Part shown: piece by piece, positions 8,530 to 16,809 of the stretch
Layout of the letters: every line of letters begins with the position of its first letter
How positions within the stretch are numbered: position 1 is the first letter of the stretch
NCBI GenBank assembly: GCA_052388455.1
Contig: JBQTIA010000011.1
Location: 20,232-84,231 of the forward strand
Length of the DNA stretch: 64,000 nucleotides
Source: CAZSNH01 sp052388455
GTDB lineage: Bacteria > Pseudomonadota > Alphaproteobacteria > Rhizobiales > Hyphomicrobiaceae
Reading direction: 5' to 3'
The notes under the pieces: model-generated
Seen by the model: the letters and a program-made list of their open reading frames with translations, nothing else
What the model was told of the DNA's origin: nothing
The model's database searches: none
Translations under genes and position numbers: made by a program

Positions 8530-9930
8530 ATGGACCTCGATGCCGTTCTCCTCGCCCGCATCCAATTCGCATTCACCGTTTCGTTTCACATCATTTTTCC
8601 GAGCTTTACGATCGGGCTGGCGGCGTTCATCGCCACCCTCCTGGTCGGCTGGCGGATCACAGGGCGAGAGCACCTGCACCGGCTAGCCCGCTTCTGGACG
8701 AAAATCTTCGCCGTCAGCTTCGCCATGGGCGTCGTCTCTGGGATCGTGCTCTCCTACCAGTTCGGCACCAACTGGGCGAAGTTCTCGGTCGTCGTCGGCA
8801 ACATCATGGGGCCGCTGCTCGGCTACGAGGTACTGACCGCCTTCTTCCTCGAAGCCTCATTCCTCGGCATCATGCTGTTCGGCTGTAACCGTGTCTCGCC
8901 GAACCTGCACGTCACATCCGCCGTACTGGTCGCCATCGGCACCTCGGTGTCCGCCTTCTGGATTCTCGCCGCCAACAGCTGGATGCACACGCCTGCGGGT
9001 CACGAGATTCGCGACGGCATCGCCTACCCGCTCGACTGGTGGGCGATCATCTTCAACCCGAGCTTCCCGTATCGCTTCGCGCACATGTTCACCGCCGCCT
9101 ACCTGACGACCTCGCTCGTCGTGCTGGCCGTCGGCGCGCGCTATCTCGTCGCCCGCCGCTTCACTGAGGAAGCCAAGACCATGGTGCGCATGGGGCTCGG
9201 CATGGTCGCCTGCCTCGCACCGCTCCAGCTCGTCATCGGTGATGCGCACGGCCTCAACACCGCCCAGCATCAGCCGGCGAAAGTCGCGGCGATGGAAGCA
9301 CACTGGGATGGGTCGAAGCCCGCCGACCTCGTGCTGTTCGCCGTGCCGAACGAAAAGGAAGAGCGCAACGATTACGAGATTTCGATCCCCAATCTTGCGA
9401 GCTTCATCATCACGCACGATCTCAACGGTCTGTTTCGCGGACTGAAGGACTTCAAGCCCGAGGATCGGCCGCCGGTGAAACCGGTGTTCTATGCTTTCCG
9501 CGTGATGGTCGGCATCGGCATGGTGATGATCGCCATCGGGCTCGTCGGCGCCTGGCTGTGGTGGCGGGGGCTGGTATTCACCGAGCGCTGGTATCTCTGG
9601 CCAGTGCAGCATTCCTGGCCGCTCGGCTTCATCGCCATTCTCGCCGGCTGGTGGGTGACGGAAACCGGCCGCCAGCCGTGGATCGCGACCGGCATTCTAA
9701 AGACGATCGACGCGGCATCCCCTGTCTCGGCCGAGGCCGTGCTGACGACGCTGATCCTGTTCGTGCTGGTCTACACGAGTGTCTTTTCGATGGGCGTGCT
9801 TTACATCAACAAGCTGATCGACAAGGGCCCGACCGGCGCCGCCATCGAGCCCGAGCGCGGACCGCGGCCGGCGAGCCCGCTCTCGGCAGCGGAGGATGCC
9901 ACGCGCGAAGCCATGAAGGGTGCGAGGTAA
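8530..9930 (+). CDS. cioA: Cytochrome bd-type quinol oxidase subunit I (CioA-like)
   Basis: Subunit I of a bd-type terminal oxidase in the cytoplasmic membrane, which oxidises quinol and reduces O2 without pumping protons. The N terminus has the haem-ligand region (His20 in VSFHIIFPSF), then ESF-type conserved helices and GTNW, and the signature GRQPWIATGILKT near residue 378. The protein has 466 residues with a short Q-loop, which places it with CioA rather than E. coli CydA. Followed after six bases by subunit II. CioAB enzymes are often cyanide-tolerant; that property is inferred from the subgroup. Confidence 0.93.
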   Translation: MDLDAVLLARIQFAFTVSFHIIFPSFTIGLAAFIATLLVGWRITGREHLHRLARFWTKIFAVSFAMGVVSGIVLSYQFGTNWAKFSVVVGNIMGPLLGYEVLTAFFLEASFLGIMLFGCNRVSPNLHVTSAVLVAIGTSVSAFWILAANSWMHTPAGHEIRDGIAYPLDWWAIIFNPSFPYRFAHMFTAAYLTTSLVVLAVGARYLVARRFTEEAKTMVRMGLGMVACLAPLQLVIGDAHGLNTAQHQPAKVAAMEAHWDGSKPADLVLFAVPNEKEERNDYEISIPNLASFIITHDLNGLFRGLKDFKPEDRPPVKPVFYAFRVMVGIGMVMIAIGLVGAWLWWRGLVFTERWYLWPVQHSWPLGFIAILAGWWVTETGRQPWIATGILKTIDAASPVSAEAVLTTLILFVLVYTSVFSMGVLYINKLIDKGPTGAAIEPERGPRPASPLSAAEDATREAMKGAR

Positions 9931-9936
9931 TCGACA

Positions 9937-10950
9937 ATGGATGACTCGGCGTACTGGCTTCCGATCGTATGGGTGGCGATCCTCGGCACGGCGGTGGCAC
10001 TCTACGTGGTGCTCGACGGCTTCGTGCTCGGCATGGGCATTCTCTTTGCGGCAAGTCCTGAAGAAGAGAGCCGCGACGTGATGATGAACTCCGTGGCGCC
10101 GTTCTGGGACGGCAATCAGACGTGGCTGGTGCTCGGCGGCGGCGGACTGTTCGTCGCCTTTCCGAAGGCCTACGCCGTGCTGATGTCGGCGGTCTACATT
10201 CCCGTCATCGTCATGCTGTTGGCACTGGTCTTCCGCGGGGTCTCCTTCGAATATCGCTGGGTCGCCAAGCCGAAGCATCAGTTCTGGGATCTCGCCTTCG
10301 CACTCGGCTCGACGGTGGCGGCGTTCTCGCAGGGGGTCATTCTCGGCACGCTGGTGCAGGGCATCGCCAGCGAGAACGGTGCCTATATCGGCGGCACCTT
10401 CGACTGGCTGACGCCTTTCGCGCTGTTCACGGGGCTTGCCACTGTCGCCGGCTATGCTCTGCTCGGCGCGGGCTGGCTGGTGATGAAGACCGAAGGCGAG
10501 GTGGCGGAACTCTCGCGCGAGCGAGCCAAGACTCTACTGCTGCTCGTGCTCGCGGCGATGCTGGTCGTCAGCCTGTGGACACCCTACGTCCTGCCGCGCA
10601 TCTTCGAGCGCTGGTTCGCGTGGCCAAACCTCCTCTATCTCTCGCCGATCCCGATCCTGACGACACTCGCCGCATGGACGTGCTGGCGCGGGCTCGCAAA
10701 CCGCAGCGACTCGATGCCGTTTTTCGGAGCGGTCGGCATCTTCCTGCTCGGGCTCGCGGGGCTCGCCATCTCGACGCTCCCCTACATCGTGCCGCCGCAC
10801 CTGACGATCTGGCAGGCGGCGGCGCATCCCTCCTCGCAAATGTTCATGCTGGTCGGCACGGCCATCATGCTGCCGGTCATCCTCGGCTACACGGCCTTCG
10901 TCTACAGCACCTTCCGCGGAAAGATCCGGGCCGGCGAAGGCTACCACTGA
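9937..10950 (+). CDS. cioB: Cytochrome bd-type quinol oxidase subunit II (CioB-like)
   Basis: Subunit II (337 residues, about nine membrane helices) with the family's start WVAILGTAVALYVVLDGFVLGMG and the conserved segment NSVAPFWDGNQTWLVLGGGGLF. It forms the heterodimer with CioA. ATG 9937 follows a GAGGTAA ribosome site that contains the cioA stop. No CydX-like small subunit can be placed downstream, since the next gene converges 18 bases away. Confidence 0.93.
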   Translation: MDDSAYWLPIVWVAILGTAVALYVVLDGFVLGMGILFAASPEEESRDVMMNSVAPFWDGNQTWLVLGGGGLFVAFPKAYAVLMSAVYIPVIVMLLALVFRGVSFEYRWVAKPKHQFWDLAFALGSTVAAFSQGVILGTLVQGIASENGAYIGGTFDWLTPFALFTGLATVAGYALLGAGWLVMKTEGEVAELSRERAKTLLLLVLAAMLVVSLWTPYVLPRIFERWFAWPNLLYLSPIPILTTLAAWTCWRGLANRSDSMPFFGAVGIFLLGLAGLAISTLPYIVPPHLTIWQAAAHPSSQMFMLVGTAIMLPVILGYTAFVYSTFRGKIRAGEGYH

Positions 10951-10968
10951 GATGTGCCCGCTACCGTC

Positions 10969-11766
10969 TCAGCCGGGCAGAACCGCATCCGTGCGGCCGA
11001 GCATCCAGTAGGCGAAGAGGCCGACCCATTCCTTGACCGCGAGATCGAGGCGCATCAGTCCGGCCGGAACGGAATCGAACAGCCGCGTCCGGTCCTCGGG
11101 TCCGCGCGTGCGATAATCGACGGGACAAGGCACGACCGTCATGCCGGCCCGCCGGAACACGCCGACGGCGCGCGGCATGTGATAGGCCGAGGTGACGAGC
11201 AGCCAGCGCTGCCCGGCCGTCGGCTTGACGAGGGCGGCCGTGAACACCGCGTTCTCCTGCGTATTGCGCGAGCGGCCTTCGAGCACGATCCGCTCTGCGG
11301 CGACCCCCATCTCGACGAGATAGCGCCCGACGGGACCCGTCGCGTCGGCGCCCTGCCGCAACAGCGATCCGACGCCGCCGCTGAACACGATGGTGGCGGT
11401 CGGGAACATGCGCGCGAGCCGAACGCTTTCCGTCAGCCGCTCGCCCGCCTCGTTGATCGTCAGGGCGCCTCGGCCGGCCGACACCCATCCATCCTCGAAG
11501 CCGCCGAGAATGATGATGCCGTCGACGCGATCATCCGCGCTCGGAGGGGCGACCGTCGCGAAGCGCTGCTCCAGCGGCAGGATCAGAACGTTGCCGAGCG
11601 GAATGATGCCCGCAAGGGTCAAAAGACCGAGCCCACCCCACGCGAGCCGACGCCCCGTGTGCGCGAAACGCGCCGAGCCGCTCGTCACCAGACCCGCCGC
11701 AATGGCCAGCAGAGCGAGACTCGACGGCTGCACTAAGAGACCGACGATTTTCGACAGTGCGAACAT
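10969..11766 (-). CDS. YdcF/ElyC family membrane protein (DUF218)
   Basis: A 265-residue protein with two N-terminal membrane helices (about residues 10-30 and 40-62) and a DUF218 domain. The domain shows IIILGGFEDGW, FSGGVGSLL, EGRSRNTQENA and LVTSAYHMPRA, as in ElyC, SanA and YdcF. ElyC-type proteins affect peptidoglycan and lipid-carrier metabolism in E. coli, but the reaction is not known. The following gene on this strand is upstream by 19 bases (SH3 protein), and these may be one transcript. Confidence 0.85.
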   Translation of the reverse strand: MFALSKIVGLLVQPSSLALLAIAAGLVTSGSARFAHTGRRLAWGGLGLLTLAGIIPLGNVLILPLEQRFATVAPPSADDRVDGIIILGGFEDGWVSAGRGALTINEAGERLTESVRLARMFPTATIVFSGGVGSLLRQGADATGPVGRYLVEMGVAAERIVLEGRSRNTQENAVFTAALVKPTAGQRWLLVTSAYHMPRAVGVFRRAGMTVVPCPVDYRTRGPEDRTRLFDSVPAGLMRLDLAVKEWVGLFAYWMLGRTDAVLPG

Positions 11767-11785
11767 GGGGCGGCCGGCCCGGGGC

Positions 11786-12085
11786 TCAAGGGCAGGTCAC
11801 CTTTTCCATGAAATTCTTATCGGCATAGCCCTCGACAGAGCCCTTGCGGATGGCGCACCAGTAGCCGCGCAGCGTGCACAGCCATTTGCGCTTTTCGACG
11901 ATCTCGCCCTTGCCGGCTGTGCCGATGACCTTCGCATCGCTGTAGGGACGGTCGCGGATGTTCAACTCCTCGGCCGTCACCTTGAAGCAGCCGTAGTTCT
12001 TGGCGGCGAACGACGGCGCGGCCGAGCCGGCCATGATCGCTGCGCCGACGGCCAGACCCGCCACGGCTCGACTGATGATCTGCAT
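11786..12085 (-). CDS. Secreted SH3-domain protein
   Basis: A 99-residue exported protein: signal peptide over residues 1 to about 27 (ending PSFAA), then one bacterial SH3-like domain with VTAEELNIRDRPYSDAKVIGTAGKGEIVE and paired cysteines. Such domains usually bind peptidoglycan or protein partners in the periplasm. The start is ATG 12085, because GGGGAGG sits at the right distance; the two codons before it overlap that site. No enzyme domain is attached. Confidence 0.8.
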   Translation of the reverse strand: MQIISRAVAGLAVGAAIMAGSAAPSFAAKNYGCFKVTAEELNIRDRPYSDAKVIGTAGKGEIVEKRKWLCTLRGYWCAIRKGSVEGYADKNFMEKVTCP

Positions 12086-12142
12086 GTTCACCTCCCCGTT
12101 TCAAAGCACCTCGTGCACGCTGCACGACAAATCCCCGCCCGC

Positions 12143-13342
12143 TCAGTTGATCAGCTCGAGCGCCAGGGCCGTGGCCTCGCCGCCCCCGATACAGAGACTG
12201 GCGATACCGCGAGAAACCCCATATTTGCGCATTGCGGCCAAAAGCGTGACGACGATGCGGGCACCCGATGCGCCGATCGGGTGCCCCAGCGCACAGGCCC
12301 CGCCGTGCACATTGACCTTGGCGTGAGACAGCGCGTGCTCGCGCATGGCCGCCATGGTGACGACGGCGAAGGCCTCGTTGATCTCGTAAAGCCCGACCTC
12401 GTCCGCCCGCCAGCCCGCCGAAGCCAGCACCTTGCCGATGGCGCCGACCGGGGCGGTGGTGAACCACTGGGGGTCTTGTGCATGGGACGCCTGGGCGACG
12501 ATCCTGGCCAGAGGTTTGATCTTGCGCCGCTTTGCTTCGGAGGCCCGCATCAGCACCATCGCCGCCGCGCCGTCGGAGATCGAGCTGGAATTTGCAGCCG
12601 TCACCGTTCCGTCCTTGCGGAAGGCCGGCTTGAGGCTCGGAATGCGCGCCACATCGGCGGTGAAGGGCTGCTCGTCGCGGGTGACGCGGATGCTGCCCTT
12701 GCTCGTCTCGGCCGACACCGGAACGATTTCACCTGCAAACGTCCCGTCGTCGGTGGCCCGCCGGGCGCGCTTCAAGCTCTCGACCGCAAAGGCATCCTGC
12801 TCGCGCCGGGTCATCTGATATTTCTCGGCGGTGTCCTCGGCGAACGTCCCCATCAGCCGGCCGCCGTCGAAGGCATCCTCCAGCCCGTCGAGAAACATGT
12901 GATCCTTGACCTCGGCGTGGCCGAGCCTCGCGCCGGCCCGCATCCGGGGCAAGAGGTACGGCGCATTGGTCATGCTCTCCATGCCGCCGGCGACGATGAT
13001 GTCGCTGGTACGGGCGGAGAGCGCATCGGCGGCCAGCATCAGCGTCTTCATGCCCGAGCCGCACATCTTGTTGACGGTGGTGCACGGCACCGCGGGGTCG
13101 AGCCCCGCCTTGAGCGCGGCCTGGCGGGCCGGCGCCTGCCCCTGACCGGCAGGAAGAACGCAGCCCATCAGCACTTCCGAGATGTCCCGCGAGGTGAGAC
13201 CGGCCCGCTCCACCGCCGCCCGGATCGCGACACTACCGAGCGCCGGAGCCGGGAAGCCGGCCAGCGCGCCCTGAAAGGAGCCGATGGCGGTACGCGCCGC
13301 AGCGGCAATGACGACGGGATCGGCTGTTGGAGATCGCGGCAT
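12143..13342 (-). CDS. Acetyl-CoA C-acetyltransferase/acyltransferase (thiolase)
   Basis: Thiolase of about 399 residues, which condenses two acetyl-CoA or cleaves 3-ketoacyl-CoA. The catalytic set is complete: Cys94 in NKMCGSG, His354 in GHPIGASG, Cys384 in SLCIGGGEA, and NEAF near 320. The sequence fits the biosynthetic/degradative acetoacetyl-CoA type (PhaA/AtoB), but chain-length preference cannot be read from it. I place the start at ATG 13342; ATG 13354 and longer forms are possible and no ribosome site decides. Isovaleryl-CoA dehydrogenase lies nearby, consistent with leucine or ketone-body metabolism. Confidence 0.92.
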   Translation of the reverse strand: MPRSPTADPVVIAAAARTAIGSFQGALAGFPAPALGSVAIRAAVERAGLTSRDISEVLMGCVLPAGQGQAPARQAALKAGLDPAVPCTTVNKMCGSGMKTLMLAADALSARTSDIIVAGGMESMTNAPYLLPRMRAGARLGHAEVKDHMFLDGLEDAFDGGRLMGTFAEDTAEKYQMTRREQDAFAVESLKRARRATDDGTFAGEIVPVSAETSKGSIRVTRDEQPFTADVARIPSLKPAFRKDGTVTAANSSSISDGAAAMVLMRASEAKRRKIKPLARIVAQASHAQDPQWFTTAPVGAIGKVLASAGWRADEVGLYEINEAFAVVTMAAMREHALSHAKVNVHGGACALGHPIGASGARIVVTLLAAMRKYGVSRGIASLCIGGGEATALALELIN

Positions 13343-13434
13343 GGAGCGGCGCATAGCATACGCCGCGTCCCGCCGCACCTTCTCCCCGCAGCCAATCGAC
13401 CTCGACATCGAAGCACGAGGTCGGAGAACGCAAT

Positions 13435-13459
13435 CGGGGCGGACCGCTGGCCCGCCCCG
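13435..13459 (-). terminator. GC-rich hairpin after the His-rich secreted gene
   Basis: An 8-base perfect stem (CGGGGCGG at 13435-13442, CCGCCCCG at 13452-13459) with a 9-base loop, placed 28 bases after the stop of the His-rich gene. It is well positioned as a terminator between that gene and the thiolase gene on the same strand. The U-run is weak. Confidence 0.45.
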
Positions 13460-13486
13460 AACGTTTGACTGAGCTGCCGAAAGGGC

Positions 13487-14002
13487 TCAGCAGCCGCACC
13501 ACACGCCGCGGCTGCCGCTATTGACGTGCACGGTGCTGTGCGAGGTCATCGTGCGGCCCGGCATGTACGCGCTGGAGCTGGCATAGACCGTTCGGCCCGG
13601 CAGCATCACCGTCTGCGCCACGTGCTGGCGGCTGTGCTGATAGACCGTCTGATGATGCACTCGGGTCTGGAGGTGCACCTTTGTGACGGGGTGGACGCGC
13701 GTCACGACGTTGATGCGCGTCACGGGCTGCACGCGGGTGACGTTGACGGTGCGATGGACGACGTTGACATAGTTGTTCTTCGTCACGTGGCGAACCTGCC
13801 GGACATGGCGAACCCTGGTCACGTCGCGGTAGCGGGTGACGTGATTGACCTGCTGCACCGTCCGATAGTTGTAGTTCGTCTTGACGATGGTGCGCGAGGC
13901 GGGATGGCAGTTGCGGCAACCGGCGCTCGCCGATCCCGCGGTGGCGACGAACGAAGCGGCCGCAAGGGCCGCGGCACAGATGATCCGGCTGACGTTCTGC
14001 AT
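13487..14002 (-). CDS. Secreted low-complexity Val/Thr/Arg/His-rich repeat protein
   Basis: About 171 residues. A signal peptide covers residues 1-27 (MQNVSRIICAAALAAASFVA, ending GSASA). The mature protein begins GCRNCHPA and ends WCGC, so it is framed by cysteine pairs. Between them, residues about 45-130 consist of degenerate short units with a V-T-R-V or H-V-T-R pattern (for example VTRVRHVRQVRHVTK, VTRINVVTRVHPVTKVH), rich in His and Arg. The alternating pattern suggests beta strands in a repeat fold. No family recognised. Possible roles are metal binding or attachment to the envelope; both are guesses. ATG 14002 is chosen because the signal peptide starts there. Confidence 0.75.
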   Translation of the reverse strand: MQNVSRIICAAALAAASFVATAGSASAGCRNCHPASRTIVKTNYNYRTVQQVNHVTRYRDVTRVRHVRQVRHVTKNNYVNVVHRTVNVTRVQPVTRINVVTRVHPVTKVHLQTRVHHQTVYQHSRQHVAQTVMLPGRTVYASSSAYMPGRTMTSHSTVHVNSGSRGVWCGC

Positions 14003-14228
14003 GGTCTTTTCCACCCTCCAAGGACGGCCGGACGGTTTCCGGCGATCAACTCCATTGACACCCTGATGCGGCTGCGCCGCTGGCGTCAATCGAGCGGAGA
14101 GATCGGAGTCTTCAATTCGGCAATCGAGGTTAAAGCGGTGCCGTTTCGTGTTTCAGTTCCGGTTTCGTGTTAGCGTTAAGGGCGGGGCAATGAGGCACGG
14201 GTTGGGAAAAACTCCGGCCGGCCGCCGC

Positions 14229-15407
14229 TTACATTCCGCGCTCGACGAGATCCCGCCCGATCAGCCAGCGGCGGATCTCCGAGGTGCCGGCGCCGATTTC
14301 GTAGAGTTTGGCATCGCGCAGCAGGCGGCCGGTCGCCGTGTCGTTGATGTAGCCGTTGCCGCCGAGAAGCTGGATGGCGTCGAGCGTGATGCGGGTGGCC
14401 ATTTCGGCGGTGTGAAGGATCGCGCCGGCCGCGTCGCGCCGTGTGGTCTCACCGCGATCCGCAGCCGCCGCCACGGCATAGACGTAAGTCCGTGCAGCGC
14501 TGGTTGCGACGTACATGTCGGCGAGCTTCCCCTGCACGAGCTGGAACGATCCGATCGGCTGGCCGAACTGCCGCCGCTCGCGGACATAAGGAAGCGCGAT
14601 GTCGAGCGCGGCGCGCGCGATGCCGAGCGGACCGGCGGCGAGTACCACGCGCTCGTAGTCGAGCCCGCTCATGAGAACGCCGACGCCGCCGCCGACGCTT
14701 CCGAGCACGTTCTCTTCCGGCACTTCGCAGTCCTCGAACACCAGCTCTCCCGTGGGCGACCCGCGCATACCGAGCTTGTCGAGCTTCTGCGCCACGCGGA
14801 AGCCGGCGAAATCCTTTTCGACCACGAAGGCCGTCAGTCCCCCTGGGGCCGCAGCGGGATCGGTCCGCGCGTAGACGATCAGCACATCCCCGCCGGGGCC
14901 GTTGGTGATCCACATCTTGGTGCCGTTGAGGACGAACCGGTCGGCCCGGCGCGTCGCCGAAAGCCGCATCGCCAGCACGTCGGAGCCGGCCTCCGGTTCC
15001 GACATCGCGAGGCCGCCGAGACACTCTCCACTGATCAGTTGAGGCAGCAGACGGCGCTTCTGCTCGACCGTGCCGTGGCGGCGGATCTGATTGATGCACA
15101 GGTTGGAGTGCGCGGCGTAGGAGAGCCCGACCGAAGCCGAGGCGCGCGACACCTCCTCCATCGCCACGCAGTGCTCGAGATAGCCGAGACCGCTGCCGCC
15201 GAACTCCTCCTCGACCGTGATTCCGTGCAGGCCGAGCGCCCCCATCTCGGGCCACAGCCCACGCGGGAACGCATCGCTGCGGTCGATTTCGGCGGCGAGT
15301 GGTGCAACCTTCCGAGCGGCGAACGCCTCGACCGTCGCGCGGAGCTGATCGGCCACGTCGCCGAGCCCGAAGTCGAAGGCGGGTGTGGTGGCCGTCCGTT
15401 GCGCCAT
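14229..15407 (-). CDS. ivd: Isovaleryl-CoA dehydrogenase
   Basis: FAD-dependent acyl-CoA dehydrogenase of 392 residues, oxidising isovaleryl-CoA to 3-methylcrotonyl-CoA in leucine breakdown. The isovaleryl subgroup is indicated by the catalytic Glu252 in SGLDYERVVLAAGPLG, a position used by isovaleryl-CoA dehydrogenases and different from the usual C-terminal Glu of other acyl-CoA dehydrogenases. AMSEPEAGSD, KMWITNGPGGDV and the C-terminal YEIGAGTSEIRRWLIGRDL also match. ATG 15407 has a GAGG site upstream. The rest of a leucine operon (methylcrotonyl-CoA carboxylase) is not in the window. Confidence 0.93.
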   Translation of the reverse strand: MAQRTATTPAFDFGLGDVADQLRATVEAFAARKVAPLAAEIDRSDAFPRGLWPEMGALGLHGITVEEEFGGSGLGYLEHCVAMEEVSRASASVGLSYAAHSNLCINQIRRHGTVEQKRRLLPQLISGECLGGLAMSEPEAGSDVLAMRLSATRRADRFVLNGTKMWITNGPGGDVLIVYARTDPAAAPGGLTAFVVEKDFAGFRVAQKLDKLGMRGSPTGELVFEDCEVPEENVLGSVGGGVGVLMSGLDYERVVLAAGPLGIARAALDIALPYVRERRQFGQPIGSFQLVQGKLADMYVATSAARTYVYAVAAAADRGETTRRDAAGAILHTAEMATRITLDAIQLLGGNGYINDTATGRLLRDAKLYEIGAGTSEIRRWLIGRDLVERGM

Positions 15408-15474
15408 CGTTGTGAGCCTCCTGCTGCCGCATCTGTTATAGAAGGCTGCATCGCGCGTGTCAGGAACCCGCCGC

Positions 15475-15966
15475 ATGGACGAGCCTCGCCTGTCGACCAA
15501 CGACAACCCACCGCCGACGCGGGTGCCCTGGCCCCCGCTGCTGCTGGTGGCCGTGTTCGCAGGAAGCTGGCTGCTCGGCCGGACGGTCCCGCTGGCTTGG
15601 CCGGGTGTCGACGATCCCGCTGCAAGAGCCGTCGGCCTCTTCCTCGGCGCGCTCGGCTTCGCGCTGATCGCCTGGGCAGCGGTGACATTCCGCCGCCACG
15701 GGACGACAATCCTTCCGAACTCATCGGCCGCCGTGCTCGTCACAGACGGCCCGTTCCGCTGGCGGCGCAACCCTATCTACCTCGGCGACGTGCTGATCTT
15801 CCTCGGCATCGCCGAGGTGACGAAGAACGTCTGGTTCGTCGGCGGAGCGGCCGTGTTCGCGATCCTCGTCACGTGGCTCGCCATCCTGCCGGAGGAGCGC
15901 CACCTCGAAACCCGCTTCGGCGACGCCTATCGCGATTACCGCAACCGAACCCGGCGCTGGATCTGA
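15475..15966 (+). CDS. ICMT/PEMT-like membrane methyltransferase family protein
   Basis: A 163-residue integral membrane protein with about four hydrophobic segments. It carries the SAM-binding signature of the isoprenylcysteine carboxyl methyltransferase/phospholipid methyltransferase fold: GPFRWRRNPIYLGDVL, then the late EERHLETRFGDAYRDYRNRTRRWI. Bacterial members methylate small lipophilic or protein substrates that are mostly unknown. ATG 15475 follows an AGGA. It is divergent from the isovaleryl-CoA dehydrogenase gene, with a 67-base promoter region between them. Confidence 0.85.
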   Translation: MDEPRLSTNDNPPPTRVPWPPLLLVAVFAGSWLLGRTVPLAWPGVDDPAARAVGLFLGALGFALIAWAAVTFRRHGTTILPNSSAAVLVTDGPFRWRRNPIYLGDVLIFLGIAEVTKNVWFVGGAAVFAILVTWLAILPEERHLETRFGDAYRDYRNRTRRWI

Positions 15967-15990
15967 GCCGCTGGACCCGAGGCCGACCGT

Positions 15991-16734
15991 ATGAGCACCG
16001 ACTACGGCGAGAAGGAGCGCGAGTTCCTGTCCACCCTGGCCGCCGACACCGGCCGCGATCTGGCGCAGTGGATGGCGGCCATCACCGATCAGAATCTGGC
16101 CGGGAAAAACGAGGTCATCGACTGGCTGCGCCAGCAGGGTTTCATGTTCGCCAAAGCCTCCTGGCTCGAGCGCATCCACGACAATGGCGGGCGTCCGATC
16201 TATGGGACGCCGGTGGCGCACGACACCGCGCCTGCTCCGGAGGTTGCCCCACTTCCGACCGCGCGGGCGTCGGTGCCGGCACCCACTCCAGCCCTGGAAA
16301 TACCGGCCCCTGTGCGGATCACGGCTGCCGCGCTCTATCCGGTCGATCCACCCACATCGGCGCTCGACCTCGATGAGCCCGCGCTCGCCGCGCTGCTCAC
16401 CAAAGCCAAGGCCCTGCAGCCTCTCGCGCGCCACCTGCTCAAGGAAATCGCGATAACCATACCCGGCGCGGAATTCTCCGCCCGTCCGACGCTGGTTTCC
16501 ATCTCGGCACCCGCCGAGTTCGCCGTACTGACCGTCGCGCCGCGCGAGCTGCGGCTGGGGCTGGCGCTCGAAACTCAGCCGGCGGACGCCCGTTTCGCCG
16601 CCGCCAAATTCCCGCCGCCGGGCGGGCGCGTCGGACCTCACATCACGCATATGACGGTGCTGACGGATGCCCGCCAGATCGACCGAGGTCTGCTGGAGAT
16701 CGTCAGCCTCGCTGCTCGCGGTGCACAACAGTAA
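15991..16734 (+). CDS. DUF4287 and DUF5655 domain protein
   Basis: A 247-residue protein with two domains. Residues about 1-70 match the DUF4287 pattern (TGRDLAQWMAAI, NEVIDWLRQQGFMFAKASWLERI). Residues about 125-245 match DUF5655 (LAALLTKAKALQ, SARPTLVSISAPAEFAVLTV, RLGLALE). A Pro/Ala-rich linker joins them. No function is known for either; DUF5655-type domains resemble DNA- or nuclease-associated transport proteins. It starts 24 bases after the methyltransferase gene and may share its transcript. Confidence 0.75.
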   Translation: MSTDYGEKEREFLSTLAADTGRDLAQWMAAITDQNLAGKNEVIDWLRQQGFMFAKASWLERIHDNGGRPIYGTPVAHDTAPAPEVAPLPTARASVPAPTPALEIPAPVRITAAALYPVDPPTSALDLDEPALAALLTKAKALQPLARHLLKEIAITIPGAEFSARPTLVSISAPAEFAVLTVAPRELRLGLALETQPADARFAAAKFPPPGGRVGPHITHMTVLTDARQIDRGLLEIVSLAARGAQQ

Positions 16735-16809
16735 ACCGCTCCTGCCCGTTCACAACCATTGAAATGCCGGAATCCAGGGGCCACCTCACGCTCGGTCACG
16801 GAGGATGTC

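Noticed and set aside
11390..13468. Long plus-strand frame of 692 codons
   Set aside because: It lies opposite the YdcF-like, SH3 and thiolase genes, has the skewed composition of an antisense frame in high-GC DNA, and contains no domain.
14148..16376. Long plus-strand frame of 742 codons
   Set aside because: It is opposite the isovaleryl-CoA dehydrogenase gene and runs out of frame through the ICMT-like and DUF4287 genes; no protein pattern.
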